64,000 nt of DNA from Streptomyces zaomyceticus (lineage in GTDB: Bacteria; Actinomycetota; Actinomycetes; Streptomycetales; Streptomycetaceae). Both the position numbers and the translations under genes were made by a program. The notes beneath the pieces are model-generated. The model was not told the DNA's origin. It saw nothing but the letters and a program-made list of their open reading frames with translations, and did not search any database. The first letter of the stretch is position 1; every line of letters begins with the position of its first letter. The DNA lies in the NCBI RefSeq assembly GCF_014656215.1, contig NZ_BNBZ01000006.1:1-64000 (forward strand), in the 5' to 3' direction. Below are positions 8,438-19,734 of the stretch, piece by piece.

Positions 8438-9103
8438 ATGAGCAGCGCGGACGGTACGGCAGGGAGCTCGCTCGGACGCGTGTCCGGAGAGAGCGGTCCG
8501 TATCCGCTTCACGGCAGTGTGGGCGACTTCGGTACGGGCACCGGTCCGGGCACGGGGCCGGCAGGCGGTCCGGGGTCCGGAACCGACGCGGGCCCGGGCT
8601 CGGCGGGCGATGCGATCGGCTACCGCGGTCCGACGGCCTGTGCGGCGGCCGGGATCACCTATCGCCAATTGGACTACTGGGCGCGCACCGGGCTCGTGGA
8701 GCCGAGTGTGCGGCCCGCGTACGGGTCGGGGACCCAGCGGCTCTACAGCTTCCGCGACGTCGTCGTACTGAAGATCGTCAAGCGCTTCCTCGACACCGGG
8801 GTGGCCCTGCAGAACATCCGGGCCGCGGTGCAGCACCTGCGGGCGCGGGGCTTTCGCGACCTGGAGCGGATGACGCTCATGAGCGACGGAGCCACGGTGT
8901 ACGAGTGCTCCTCCCCGGACGAGGTCGTCGATCTGCTCCAGGGCGGACAGGGTGTCTTCGGTATCGCCGTGGGGGTCGTCTGGCGGGACGTCGAGGCGGC
9001 GCTCTCGCAGCTGCACGGGGAACGGGTCGACACGGGCGAGACGCTCGTGGGGAACAACCCGGGGGACGAGCTGGCACGGCGTCGGCGGGACCGCGCGGTC
9101 TGA
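8438..9103 (+). CDS. MerR-family transcriptional regulator
   Basis: 221 aa. A Gly/Ser-rich N-terminal tail of about 55 residues leads to a MerR winged helix (Y-R-G-P-T-A-C-A-A-A-G-I-T-Y-R-Q-L-D-Y-W-A-R-T-G-L-V) and a helical C-terminus. It is the counterpart of the second MerR gene after garA in mycobacteria. GGAGG at 8424-8428 supports ATG 8438; the adjacent GTG 8435 is equally in frame. It has its own well-formed promoter. Confidence 0.85.
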   Translation: MSSADGTAGSSLGRVSGESGPYPLHGSVGDFGTGTGPGTGPAGGPGSGTDAGPGSAGDAIGYRGPTACAAAGITYRQLDYWARTGLVEPSVRPAYGSGTQRLYSFRDVVVLKIVKRFLDTGVALQNIRAAVQHLRARGFRDLERMTLMSDGATVYECSSPDEVVDLLQGGQGVFGIAVGVVWRDVEAALSQLHGERVDTGETLVGNNPGDELARRRRDRAV

Positions 9104-9120
9104 GGACCGGTTGGGCCCGT

Positions 9121-9160
9121 CGGTGCGTCGGTGCGTCGGTGCGTCGGTGCGTCGGTGCGT
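9121..9160. repeat. Five perfect 8-bp tandem repeats (CGGTGCGT)
   Basis: Five exact copies of CGGTGCGT, flanked by decayed copies on both sides (from about 9113 to 9184), fill the gap between the MerR gene and dinB. It is non-coding and could vary in copy number. Confidence 0.9.
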
Positions 9161-9258
9161 CGGCCCGTCGGTGTGCCGTGTCGCTCGGTGCGGTCGGGCC
9201 GTGGTGCCCGCGCCGTGGTGAGGCCGCGTTGTCAGTGGTGTGAGGCAGCATCGGACGT

Positions 9259-10638
9259 GTGAGAGCCGCGCCCACCATCCTGCATCTCGACATGGATGCC
9301 TTCTTCGCCGCCGCGGAGCAGGCGGCGAAGCCCAGCCTGCGCGGAAAGCCCGTGGTCGTCGGCGGCCTCGGGCCCCGGGGCGTGGTCGCCACCGCCTCGT
9401 ACGAGGCGCGCCGCTTCGGAGTGCACTCGGCGATGCCCATGGGTCAGGCGCGGCGCCTCGCGCCGAACGCCGCCTACCTCGTGCCCCGCTTCGCCTTCTA
9501 CCGCTCGATCAGCGAGCAGGTCATGGAGCTGCTCGGCGGCCTCTCCCCGCTCGTGGAGCCGCTCAGTCTCGACGAGGCCTTCGTGGATCTGGAGGCCGGG
9601 GGCGTGGCCGAGGACAGCGCGGGCGCCCGCGCCGCCGGGGAGCGGCTGCGGGTCGACATCCTGGCGACGACCGGACTCACCGGGTCCGTGGGGCTCGCGG
9701 GGTCCAAGATGATCGCGAAGATCGCCTCCGAGGAGGCCAAGCCCGACGGTCTGGTGCTGATCGAACCCGGCACCGAGCGCGAGCTCCTCGGGCCCCGGTC
9801 CGTGCGGATCCTGCCGGGGGTCGGGCCGGCCACCGGGGAGCATCTGCGGCGGGCCGGGATGACCACCGTGTCCGACCTCGCGGAAGCGGGCGAGGACGAG
9901 CTCGTACGGCTCCTCGGGCGGGCGCACGGGGCCTCGCTGTACCTGATGGCCCAGGGGTACGACGACCGGCCCGTGGTGGCCGAGCGGGACGCCAAGTCGG
10001 TGTCCGTCGAGGACACCTTCGATGTGGACCTGCACGACCGCGTGCGCATCAGGGTCGAGGTGGAGCGACTCGCGGAGCGCTGTGTGGGGCGGCTGCGGGC
10101 CTCCGGGCACTCCGGGCGGACCATCGTCCTGAAGGTCCGGCGGTTCGACTTCTCGACGCTGACGCGGTCCGAGACGCTCCGGGGGCCCACGGACGACCCG
10201 GGAGTCGTGCGCGAGGCGGCGGGGCGGCTGCTCGAGGCCGTCGACACGACGGGGGGCGTGCGGCTGCTGGGGGTCGGGGTGAGCGGGCTCGCGGACTACA
10301 CGCAGGAGGATCTGTTCGCCCAGGCCACCCGGGCCGAAGCGGAGGCGGCGGGGAGCGCGACGGAGGCCGTCGCCGGTCCGGCGGGTGATGCTCCCGTCCC
10401 CGCGGCCGTACCCGCCGTCGAGCCCGAGGCCGATCGGCCCGCGGAGCGGCACTGGGCGCCCGGGCACGACGTACGGCACGCGGTGTACGGGGCCGGGTGG
10501 GTGCAGGGGAGCGGGGTCGGACGGGTCACCGTGCGGTTCGAGGAGCCAGGGTCGAAGCCGGGCCGGGTCAGGACCTTCTCGGTGGACGATCCGGATCTTG
10601 TGCCCGGGGAGGCGCTGCCGCTGGTGGGCGGGGGGTAG
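9259..10638 (+). CDS. dinB: DNA polymerase IV (Y family) with C-terminal extension
   Basis: 459 aa translesion polymerase. The catalytic D-M-D-A-F-F is near residue 11 and S-L-D-E-A-F near 101; a helix-hairpin-helix (I-L-P-G-V-G) and little-finger domain run to about 345. After an Ala/Pro linker comes a second short domain from about 395 (G-H-D-V-R-H-A-V-Y-G-A-G-W-V ... V-R-F) that resembles the Tudor-like C-terminus of UvrD/PcrA helicases. No SOS box of the GAAC-N4-GTTC type is seen upstream. The start is the GTG at 9259. Confidence 0.92.
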   Translation: MRAAPTILHLDMDAFFAAAEQAAKPSLRGKPVVVGGLGPRGVVATASYEARRFGVHSAMPMGQARRLAPNAAYLVPRFAFYRSISEQVMELLGGLSPLVEPLSLDEAFVDLEAGGVAEDSAGARAAGERLRVDILATTGLTGSVGLAGSKMIAKIASEEAKPDGLVLIEPGTERELLGPRSVRILPGVGPATGEHLRRAGMTTVSDLAEAGEDELVRLLGRAHGASLYLMAQGYDDRPVVAERDAKSVSVEDTFDVDLHDRVRIRVEVERLAERCVGRLRASGHSGRTIVLKVRRFDFSTLTRSETLRGPTDDPGVVREAAGRLLEAVDTTGGVRLLGVGVSGLADYTQEDLFAQATRAEAEAAGSATEAVAGPAGDAPVPAAVPAVEPEADRPAERHWAPGHDVRHAVYGAGWVQGSGVGRVTVRFEEPGSKPGRVRTFSVDDPDLVPGEALPLVGGG

Positions 10639-10773
10639 CGGGGGCGTCGGCTGGATTCGGGCTGTGGGGTTCGGGTGGGGCGAGAGGTGCGGGCGCCGGT
10701 GGGTGGAGGGGCGCCCGGCCTACGGCCGGGGCCCCGGTTTCCACCTCGGCCCGCTCGTGCGAGGGCCGGGCCC

Positions 10774-11148
10774 CTACGGGCCCTCCTGGCCCGCCAGGCG
10801 GCCGAAGTCCGTGTCCGGTGTGTCCGTAGGGGCCGGCGGGAGCGCCAGGCTGTAGTGGCGGTAGAGCTGGAGCTCCTGCTCCGGGGAGAGGTGGCGACCC
10901 ACGCCGAAGTCGGGGGCGTCCTTGATGAGGGCCTTCTCGTACGGGATGTGGAGGCCGTCGTCGAGCAGGTCGCTCGGCTCCAGGGGGACGAAGGCGTCCC
11001 GGCTGAACAGGCCCGTGCGCAGCGCCGCCCACTCGGGGATGCCGGTCGCGTCGTCCAGGTACACCTCGTCCACGGTTCCGATCTTGTGTCCGTTCCGGTC
11101 GTACGCCTTGCGGCCGATCAGGCTGCGCGGATCGATATCGGTCTGCAC
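10774..11148 (-). CDS. PRC-barrel domain protein
   Basis: 124 aa from a GTG at 11148 preceded by GGAGGG; longer readings to the right would run through the glycine riboswitch. The PRC barrel spans about residues 8-85 (S-L-I-G-R-K-A-Y-D-R-N-G, then E-W-A-A-L-R-T-G-L-F), and the tail contains S-P-E-Q-E-L-Q-L-Y-R-H-Y. PRC barrels occur in RNA-processing and photosynthetic proteins; here the role is unknown. It is transcribed away from gcvP. Confidence 0.85.
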   Translation of the reverse strand: MQTDIDPRSLIGRKAYDRNGHKIGTVDEVYLDDATGIPEWAALRTGLFSRDAFVPLEPSDLLDDGLHIPYEKALIKDAPDFGVGRHLSPEQELQLYRHYSLALPPAPTDTPDTDFGRLAGQEGP

Positions 11149-11269
11149 GGTCCCTCCAACTGGTCGCAACTGCTCTACACCCCTACGAAAGTGCACATCT
11201 GGGATGTCGGCCACTTGAGCGAAGGAAGCCGCAACCTCGCTGGTAGGCTGGCTGTGGCTGTCGACCCTG

Positions 11270-11476
11270 TGCGGGAGAGTCCCCCGGAGAAAACTTCCGG
11301 TGGGCGCCGAAGGAGCAAATCCTCCCCGGAATCTCTCAGGCCCCTGTACCGCGCGGACGAGGTCACTCTGGAAAGCAGAGCGGTGTCCGACGGCATGCGC
11401 TCTCACCGACGGTGAAAGCCGGCGTGCCACAGGCATGCCGGTGAAACTCTCAGGTTGAGATGACAGAGGGGGAGGC
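11270..11476 (+). promoter_or_regulatory. Tandem glycine riboswitch controlling gcvP
   Basis: Two consecutive aptamers carry the glycine-riboswitch hallmarks: GGGAGAG, GCCGAAGGAGCAA and TCTCAGGC in the first (about 11272-11375), and a second with GTGAAAG, GTGAAACTCTCAGG and GACAGAGG (about 11376-11474). The linker is short, as in cooperative tandem switches. The gcvP start codon lies 60 nt downstream. Glycine binding normally turns expression on. A possible -10 box TAGGCT is at 11244-11249. Confidence 0.93.
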
Positions 11477-11536
11477 CGTCCGGGTACCCGCGCCGTGGTG
11501 CCCCTCGCAGGTCGTGACGACCAGGAGGCCTCCGTA

Positions 11537-14422
<2,886 letters not shown>

Positions 14423-14460
14423 GCACGACGGCTGCCGCGTCGGGCGGCCGCGCATGATGT

Positions 14461-14497
14461 GAGGGCCGGTTCGGAGGAACTCTCCGGGCCGGCCCTC
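14461..14497 (+). terminator. Terminator hairpin after gcvP
   Basis: GAGGGCCGG (14461-14469) pairs with CCGGCCCTC (14489-14497). There is no T-run. It lies 40 nt after the gcvP stop and also faces the 3' end of the opposing DUF5999 gene. Confidence 0.6.
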
Positions 14498-14538
14498 GGC
14501 GTCTCGCGTCCGCTCCTCGTACGGTGTCGGCCCCGCCC

Positions 14539-14745
14539 TCAGGCGGCGGTCGTCACCTGCCCCGCCGTCAGCGGCCGGTGGGGGGCGATGATCTGCCCGT
14601 CGGGCAGCAGTTCACCGGTGTCCTCGAAGAGCAGGACGCCGTTGCACAGCAGGCTCCAGCCCTGTTCCGGGTGGTGTGCCGTCGGTCGGGCCGCCTCCCG
14701 GTCGGCGGAGTCGGCGGTGGGACAGGCAGGCTGGTGCTGGCACAT
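14539..14745 (-). CDS. DUF5999 family small protein
   Basis: 68 aa, beginning M-C-Q-H-Q-P-A-C-P and containing P-E-Q-G-W-S-L-L-C-N-G-V-L-L-F-E-D-T-G-E-L-L-P-D-G. This is the Streptomyces DUF5999 family, of unknown function. Three cysteines, two of them near the N-terminus with a histidine, could bind a metal; that is speculation. The start at 14745 matches the usual family start; the longer in-frame reading upstream has no family resemblance. Confidence 0.85.
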   Translation of the reverse strand: MCQHQPACPTADSADREAARPTAHHPEQGWSLLCNGVLLFEDTGELLPDGQIIAPHRPLTAGQVTTAA

Positions 14746-15028
14746 GGGTGGGTTCTTTCGCTGCGTCGTGGTGGATGTCCTGCGGCTGTTCGCGCTCATC
14801 GCCGCCCCCGTCGGTCGGTTGGGTTCCGATCCCAGTCTTGCCGCATGGACGGTCTTCCGCAGGGATTTCGCGGCAGCTCGTCCTTTCCTGGGAAGACGCA
14901 TCACCCGCAGGGGCGGTTCACGCCAACTGCACCATCTCTTCGGGTGGTTCGGGGTGGTCCCAGCGGGCTAGTCCGTATGGGCGGGGTGTTCGGGCGGAGC
15001 GTTCGGGCGGGCCTCTCGGACAGCAGTG

Positions 15029-15057
15029 CGCCCCGTGACCCGCCGGGTCACGGGGCG
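15029..15057. terminator. Strong hairpin between DUF5999 promoter region and the next minus-strand gene
   Basis: A perfect 13-bp stem, CGCCCCGTGACCC (15029-15041) with GGGTCACGGGGCG (15045-15057), loop GCC. It lies 20 nt after the stop of the minus-strand gene at 15077-15673 and is probably its terminator. Confidence 0.75.
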
Positions 15058-15076
15058 GCGCCGCTCGCGCGGTGGA

Positions 15077-15673
15077 TCAGGCGGGCGCCGCCGAGCCCAG
15101 GAGGGGCGGCGGCGCGAGGCGCGTACTGAGCACGGGCAGGAGATCGGCGACCTGGTACGGGCGGTGGGCCGCGATCCCCGGCGGGGCGGGGGCCAGCGGC
15201 ACCAGCAGATCGGCCGCGGCCGGGGCGGTGGCCGCGCCGGCGCCGTCAGCCTCCGGTTCGGCGTGCAGCCAGAGCGTCAGCATGTAGAGCTCCGGCACGG
15301 AGAGCAGACGCGGCTGGTACGGGACGGGCAGCGCTTCTGCCTGGAGCAGGGCCCGCTCCGTGGACGTGACGTACGGCCCCTCGAAGAAGTGCGAGAAGGA
15401 CCAGCCGTCCGGGGTGAGCATGGTGTCCGCGGCGGCGATCGCCCGCTCCCCGTTCCTGATCAGGAAGCGCCAGCCGGCGAGCCGGGTGCGGGGCGGCTGC
15501 CCCGGTGCGCCGGTGACGCCGAGAACGTGCACGGGCAGGGGGAGTTCGGGGCTCAGTGGTCCCTGCGCGGCCCGCAGGGCGGGAGTTCGCGCCTCACGGA
15601 CGGCGGTCGGGGAGCCGAGGGCCGCGAGGACACTGCGGAGGGCCGGCGCAGGGGCCGGGGAGGGTCGGAGCAT
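15077..15673 (-). CDS. Hypothetical protein
   Basis: 198 aa from ATG 15673, with GAGAGG about 9 nt upstream on the minus strand. I do not recognise the family. The middle part (W-R-F-L-I-R-N-G-E-R-A-I-A-A-A-D-T and G-W-S-F-S-H-F-F-E-G-P-Y-V) looks folded, and both ends are Ala/Pro-rich. There is no signal peptide or membrane helix. Codon use is typical of the genome, so it is probably a real gene. It stands alone and is followed by a strong terminator. Confidence 0.7.
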   Translation of the reverse strand: MLRPSPAPAPALRSVLAALGSPTAVREARTPALRAAQGPLSPELPLPVHVLGVTGAPGQPPRTRLAGWRFLIRNGERAIAAADTMLTPDGWSFSHFFEGPYVTSTERALLQAEALPVPYQPRLLSVPELYMLTLWLHAEPEADGAGAATAPAAADLLVPLAPAPPGIAAHRPYQVADLLPVLSTRLAPPPLLGSAAPA

Positions 15674-16152
15674 GGTGGGTCGCCTCTCACTCAGGAGACA
15701 CGGTGATGCGTGGGCAGGTACGACGGCGCTGTCGGCGGCGGGGCCAGAGGAGGGCCAAGGGGCCATGGCCGGGCGCCAACACTCTGCCTCGTCCGCGGAG
15801 TTTATACGACACGTGTTCACGGAGTGTTTCCGCTAGACGTCGCCGATATTCCTGACAAGGCGTCATCAAGCCGTAAAACATGGGTCGCAGAAGCGGAATC
15901 CCGCAGTGCCGTCGCTCTCACCTGCGTATTCCTCGCAGAGCTGGACGGCTGAATTCATCCCACCGCTTCCGGAGCAATATGACAATGGAATATGTCGATT
16001 GTTCCGTGCCCTCGGGATGTGACGGTGGAGCGCTGCATCCAGCCTATCCTCCGACGGCCCTCCTTCGCAGGCGTTGTGGATCAGCGGGGTGGGCATCATC
16101 GTCCGAGACGCGCGGCCGTCGTGGCGGCCGTCCACTTGGGAGGGACGCTTCG
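15674..16152. other. Divergent intergenic region with a lower-GC core
   Basis: 479 nt between two divergent genes. The stretch of about 15790-16010 is visibly more AT-rich than its surroundings and contains AATATG repeated at 15977-16010 in a near-symmetrical setting. It probably carries the promoters of both neighbours. No convincing small gene was found; short ORFs here lack the third-position GC bias. Confidence 0.5.
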
Positions 16153-17652
16153 ATGGGGGAGAAGGTCGTGGCCGACGGGTTCGGCCCGTCCGACCGGCAG
16201 CAGTACCGGAGAAAGCTCCAGCAGTGCCTGGCGGGGCTCGCGAGGCTCCTGGCGGAGAAGAGGTTCGACCGTCCGCGCAATCTCATGGGCGTGGAGATCG
16301 AACTCAATCTCGCCGGTGCCGACGGACTGCCCCGGATGCTGAACGGTCCGGTGCTCGAAAAGATCGCGAGCCCCGATTTCCAGACAGAACTGGGAATGTT
16401 CAACCTCGAAGTGAACATCGCGCCCCACCAGCTGGGCGGGCGCGTATTCGACCGGCTCGCGGAGGAGATCGGCACCGGAATCGGATATGCCGACCGCAAG
16501 GCCGGTGAACTCGACGCCGGCGTCGTCATGATCGGCATACTGCCCACGCTCACGCAGGACGACCTGGTCTACGAGAACCTGTCGGCCGCCGACCGCTACG
16601 CGCTGCTCAACGACCAGATCCTCGCCGCCCGGGGCGAGGACTTCACGCTCGACATCCATGGTGTCGAACGACTGCTCTGCACCTCGGAGTCGATCGTTCC
16701 CGAGGCGGCCTGCACCTCGGTCCAGCTCCACCTCCAGGTGACGCCGGACCGGTTCGCCGCCGTGTGGAACGCGGCGCAGGCGGTGTCGGGCGTCCAGATA
16801 GCGCTGGGCGCCAACGCCCCCTTCGTCTTCGGCCGCGAGGTGTGGCGCGAGTCCCGGCCGCCCCTCTTCCAGCAGGCCACCGACACCCGGCCGCCCGAAC
16901 TGCAGGCCCAGGGCGTCCGGCCGCGCACCTGGTTCGGGGAGCGGTGGGTGGACTCGGTGTACGACCTGTTCGAGGAGAATCTGCGCTACTTCCCCGCGCT
17001 GCTGCCCATCTGCGACGAGGAGGACCCGCTCCTCGTCCTCGACGGGGGCGGGGTGCCGCGCCTCCAGGAACTCGTCCTGCACAACGGCACGGTCTACCGC
17101 TGGAACCGGCCCGTGTACGGCTGGGTCGACGGCGTCCCGCATCTGCGCGTGGAGAACCGGGTACTGCCGGCCGGGCCGACCGTCACCGATGTGATCGCCA
17201 ACGCGGCCTTCTACTACGGACTGGTCCGTTCGCTCGCCGACGAACCCCGGCCGGTCTGGAAACGCATGACGTTCGAGGACGCCGAGGCCAACTTCGACAC
17301 CGCCTGCCGCCACGGGATCGAGGCGGAGCTGCGCTGGCCCCGTTCGGGCCGCGGCGGCGGCATCGCGACCCTCCCCGCCGTACGGCTCGTCCTGGACGAA
17401 CTCCTTCCGCTCGCGGCCGCCGGGCTCGACGCCTGGCACATCGAGCCCGCCGACCGCGACTTCTACCTCGGAGTGATCGAACAGCGCTGTCTGCGGCGGG
17501 TGAACGGCGCCTCGTGGCAGGCGGACACCTTCCATCGAGCCCTGGAGTCGGGCCTCGACCGCGAGGCGGCCCTGGCGGCGACCACCCGCCGCTACCGGAC
17601 CCTCATGCACGTGGGGGAGCCGGTGCACACCTGGCCGGTGGGGATCGACTGA
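16153..17652 (+). CDS. Glutamate-cysteine-ligase-like protein
   Basis: 499 aa. The N-terminal half carries the G-V-E-I-E-L-N-L signature of the glutamate-cysteine ligase 2 fold, with F-N-L-E-V-N and a T-S-V-Q-L-H-L-Q strand further on, so an ATP-dependent carboxylate-amine ligase reaction is likely. Streptomycetes make mycothiol rather than glutathione, so the true substrate is unknown. Start ATG 16153 has GGGAGGGA at 16138-16145. A longer reading from about 15880 crosses the AT-rich promoter region and is rejected. It has no obvious operon partner. Confidence 0.8.
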   Translation: MGEKVVADGFGPSDRQQYRRKLQQCLAGLARLLAEKRFDRPRNLMGVEIELNLAGADGLPRMLNGPVLEKIASPDFQTELGMFNLEVNIAPHQLGGRVFDRLAEEIGTGIGYADRKAGELDAGVVMIGILPTLTQDDLVYENLSAADRYALLNDQILAARGEDFTLDIHGVERLLCTSESIVPEAACTSVQLHLQVTPDRFAAVWNAAQAVSGVQIALGANAPFVFGREVWRESRPPLFQQATDTRPPELQAQGVRPRTWFGERWVDSVYDLFEENLRYFPALLPICDEEDPLLVLDGGGVPRLQELVLHNGTVYRWNRPVYGWVDGVPHLRVENRVLPAGPTVTDVIANAAFYYGLVRSLADEPRPVWKRMTFEDAEANFDTACRHGIEAELRWPRSGRGGGIATLPAVRLVLDELLPLAAAGLDAWHIEPADRDFYLGVIEQRCLRRVNGASWQADTFHRALESGLDREAALAATTRRYRTLMHVGEPVHTWPVGID

Positions 17653-17831
17653 GCGCACACGCGCGGGCCGGGCCGCGATCGAGGCCCGGGAGGCCGGGCA
17701 GGGGGCGGGGGCGGGGGCCGGGGCCGGGCGGCGGCCGGCGGCGCGGGCGGGGCGGCGGCCGATCATGACAAAGTGGTCGGGGCGCCGCCGGAAGGGCGTC
17801 CGTCCGCGACCGGGAAGTGGAGACAGGTGTG

Positions 17832-18629
17832 GTGTCGGAGCAACGAGTGAGTGACGCTTCCCTGCCCCCCGAGGGTCTGCCGCGCCGCATCCTGCGCTCC
17901 GAGACGCTGATCGTCCTCGCGCTCTCCCTCGGGGCCAGCGCCGTGTCCTCCCTCATCAGCTTCATCGGCTCCCTCACCAGGCCCGGAGCCCTGAAGGAGC
18001 AGGCGGCCACGCTCAACGGCTCGTACGCGCCGGGTCGGCCGTGGCTCGACCTGTCCTGGCAGCTCTTCGGTATCGCGACCGCGCTCGTCCCCGTCGTCCT
18101 CGTGGCCCATCTGCTGCTGCGCGAGGGCGCCGGACTGCGGGCCATCGGCTTCGACCGCACGCGGCCCCTGTTCGACCTGGGGCGCGGGGCGCTGCTCGCG
18201 GCCGGCATCGGCAGTGCGGGGCTGGCCTTCTACCTCGCCGCGCGGGCGACCGGCTTCAACCTGACGGTGGTTCCCGAGTCGCTGCCCGAGGTGTGGTGGA
18301 AGTACCCGGTGCTGATCCTCTCGGCGATCCAGAACTCCGTCCTGGAGGAGGTCGTCGTCGTCGGCTATCTGCTGCGCAGACTCGGGCAGTTGGGGTGGAC
18401 GCCGATGGCCGCGCTGGTGGCGAGCTCGGTGCTGCGCGGCTCGTACCACCTCTACCAGGGGATCGGCGGCTTCGTCGGCAATGTGGTGATGGGCGTGGTC
18501 TTCGTGCTGCTCTACCGGCGCTGGGGGCGGGTGGGCCCCCTGGTCGTGGCGCACGCGCTGCTCGACATCGTGGCCTTCGTCGGGTACGGGCTGCTCGCCG
18601 GGAAGGTGGGCTGGCTGCCCACGATGTGA
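17832..18629 (+). CDS. CPBP-family intramembrane metalloprotease
   Basis: About 265 aa with six or more membrane segments. The CAAX-protease/bacteriocin-processing motifs are present: paired glutamates (L-E-E-V near 171-173) with L-L-R-R, then S-V-L-R-G-S-Y-H-L-Y, and V-A-H-A-L-L-D near the end, supplying the metal-binding Glu and His. The substrate is unknown. In-frame GTGs lie at 17817, 17829 and 17832; the last is best spaced from GGAG at 17819-17822. It converges on the PhzF gene across a shared terminator. Confidence 0.85.
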   Translation: MSEQRVSDASLPPEGLPRRILRSETLIVLALSLGASAVSSLISFIGSLTRPGALKEQAATLNGSYAPGRPWLDLSWQLFGIATALVPVVLVAHLLLREGAGLRAIGFDRTRPLFDLGRGALLAAGIGSAGLAFYLAARATGFNLTVVPESLPEVWWKYPVLILSAIQNSVLEEVVVVGYLLRRLGQLGWTPMAALVASSVLRGSYHLYQGIGGFVGNVVMGVVFVLLYRRWGRVGPLVVAHALLDIVAFVGYGLLAGKVGWLPTM

Positions 18630-18637
18630 GGGCTCGG

Positions 18638-18680
18638 CGAGGAAGGGGCGTGACGGAGACTCCGTCACGCCCCTTCCTCG
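18638..18680. terminator. Bidirectional terminator, 20-bp perfect stem
   Basis: Bases 18638-18657 pair without mismatch with 18661-18680 around a 3-nt loop. It is placed exactly between two converging genes, so it can serve both. Confidence 0.9.
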
Positions 18681-18696
18681 TTGCGCGGCCGTGGGA

Positions 18697-19506
18697 TCAG
18701 GCGTGCAGCTCGCCCTCGACGACCGTGACCGCGTGACCGTTCAGGAGGGTGCGGTCGCCGCGCAGGCGGGTCCGGACGATGCCGGTACGCGCACCGCCCT
18801 GGAAGCCGACGAGGTCGTCGCGGCCGAACCGGGCCGACCAGTAGGGGGCGAGCGCGGTGTGGGCGCTGCCGGTGACCGGGTCCTCGTCGATGCCGACGCC
18901 GGGGAAGAAGCTGCGGGAGACGAAGTCGTACTCCCCGTCGGGGCGTTCGGCGGCGGCGGTCACGATGATCCCGCGCGAGGAGAGGCCCTTCAGGGCGGCG
19001 AAGTCCGGTGCGAGCGCGCGGACGGTGGACTCGTCGCGCAGCTCGACGACGAGATCGCCGATGTGTTCGGCCGTGTCGTGGACGGCGAGGACCTCGGCGC
19101 CGAGCGCCTTCTCCAGACCCACCGGGACGGCGACCTGCGTGAGGGAGGAGGTCGGGAAGTCCATCGTGATCGTGCCGTCCGCCTCGGCGGTGGCGCCGAG
19201 GACGCCGCATCGGGCCGCGAAGCGGACGGCGCCGCTCGCCGTGCCGGTGGAGTGCAGGACATGGGCGGTGGCCAGGGTGGCGTGGCCGCACATGTCGACC
19301 TCGGTGGTGGGGGTGAACCAGCGCAGGGCCCAGTCCGCCTCGCCGCCGGCGGGCAGCGGGTGGGCGAAGGCCGTCTCGGAGAGGTTGACCTCCGCGGCGA
19401 CCTTCTGGAGCCAGGTGTCGTCGGGGAAGGAGTCGAGGAGCAGGACCCCGGCGGGGTTGCCGGAGAAGGGCCGGTCGGTGAAGGCGTCGACGATTCGGAT
19501 GCGCAT
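18697..19506 (-). CDS. PhzF-family isomerase/epimerase
   Basis: 269 aa, the usual length. The catalytic glutamate is in N-L-S-E-T-A-F near residue 44, and the second half carries D-E-D-P-V-T-G-S-A-H, typical of the PhzF/diaminopimelate-epimerase-like fold. No phenazine genes are nearby, so it is a stand-alone member with unknown substrate. A TACGGT box on the minus strand (19519-19514) ends seven bases before the ATG, suggesting a leaderless transcript. Confidence 0.9.
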   Translation of the reverse strand: MRIRIVDAFTDRPFSGNPAGVLLLDSFPDDTWLQKVAAEVNLSETAFAHPLPAGGEADWALRWFTPTTEVDMCGHATLATAHVLHSTGTASGAVRFAARCGVLGATAEADGTITMDFPTSSLTQVAVPVGLEKALGAEVLAVHDTAEHIGDLVVELRDESTVRALAPDFAALKGLSSRGIIVTAAAERPDGEYDFVSRSFFPGVGIDEDPVTGSAHTALAPYWSARFGRDDLVGFQGGARTGIVRTRLRGDRTLLNGHAVTVVEGELHA

Positions 19507-19734
19507 GCCGCCGACCGTACCGGGGGCGGAATCCGGCGGGCCAAGGCCAATCGCGGGGAACTGGACCGTTCCTGCGGCGGGGGAGGCCGATCGGGGATCG
19601 GTACTGGACGTGGGCGCGCGCCGTCGAACCCTGAGGGATGCGCGCGTCCGGGCCGACGACGAGCGATCGTCCCGCGTGGGGCCGACAGGCTGGGTGTCAG
19701 CCGGTCGCGACGGCCGGCGGACCGAGATCGGGTC

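Noticed and set aside
9121..9160. CRISPR-like repeat array
   Set aside because: Units are 8 bp and directly adjacent with no spacers, so it is a simple tandem repeat. No cas genes are present.
15866..15958. Possible small minus-strand gene encoding M-N-S-A-V-Q-L-C-E-E-Y
   Set aside because: Third codon positions are clearly less GC-rich than in real genes here, there is no good ribosome binding site, and it lies in a promoter-like AT-rich region.
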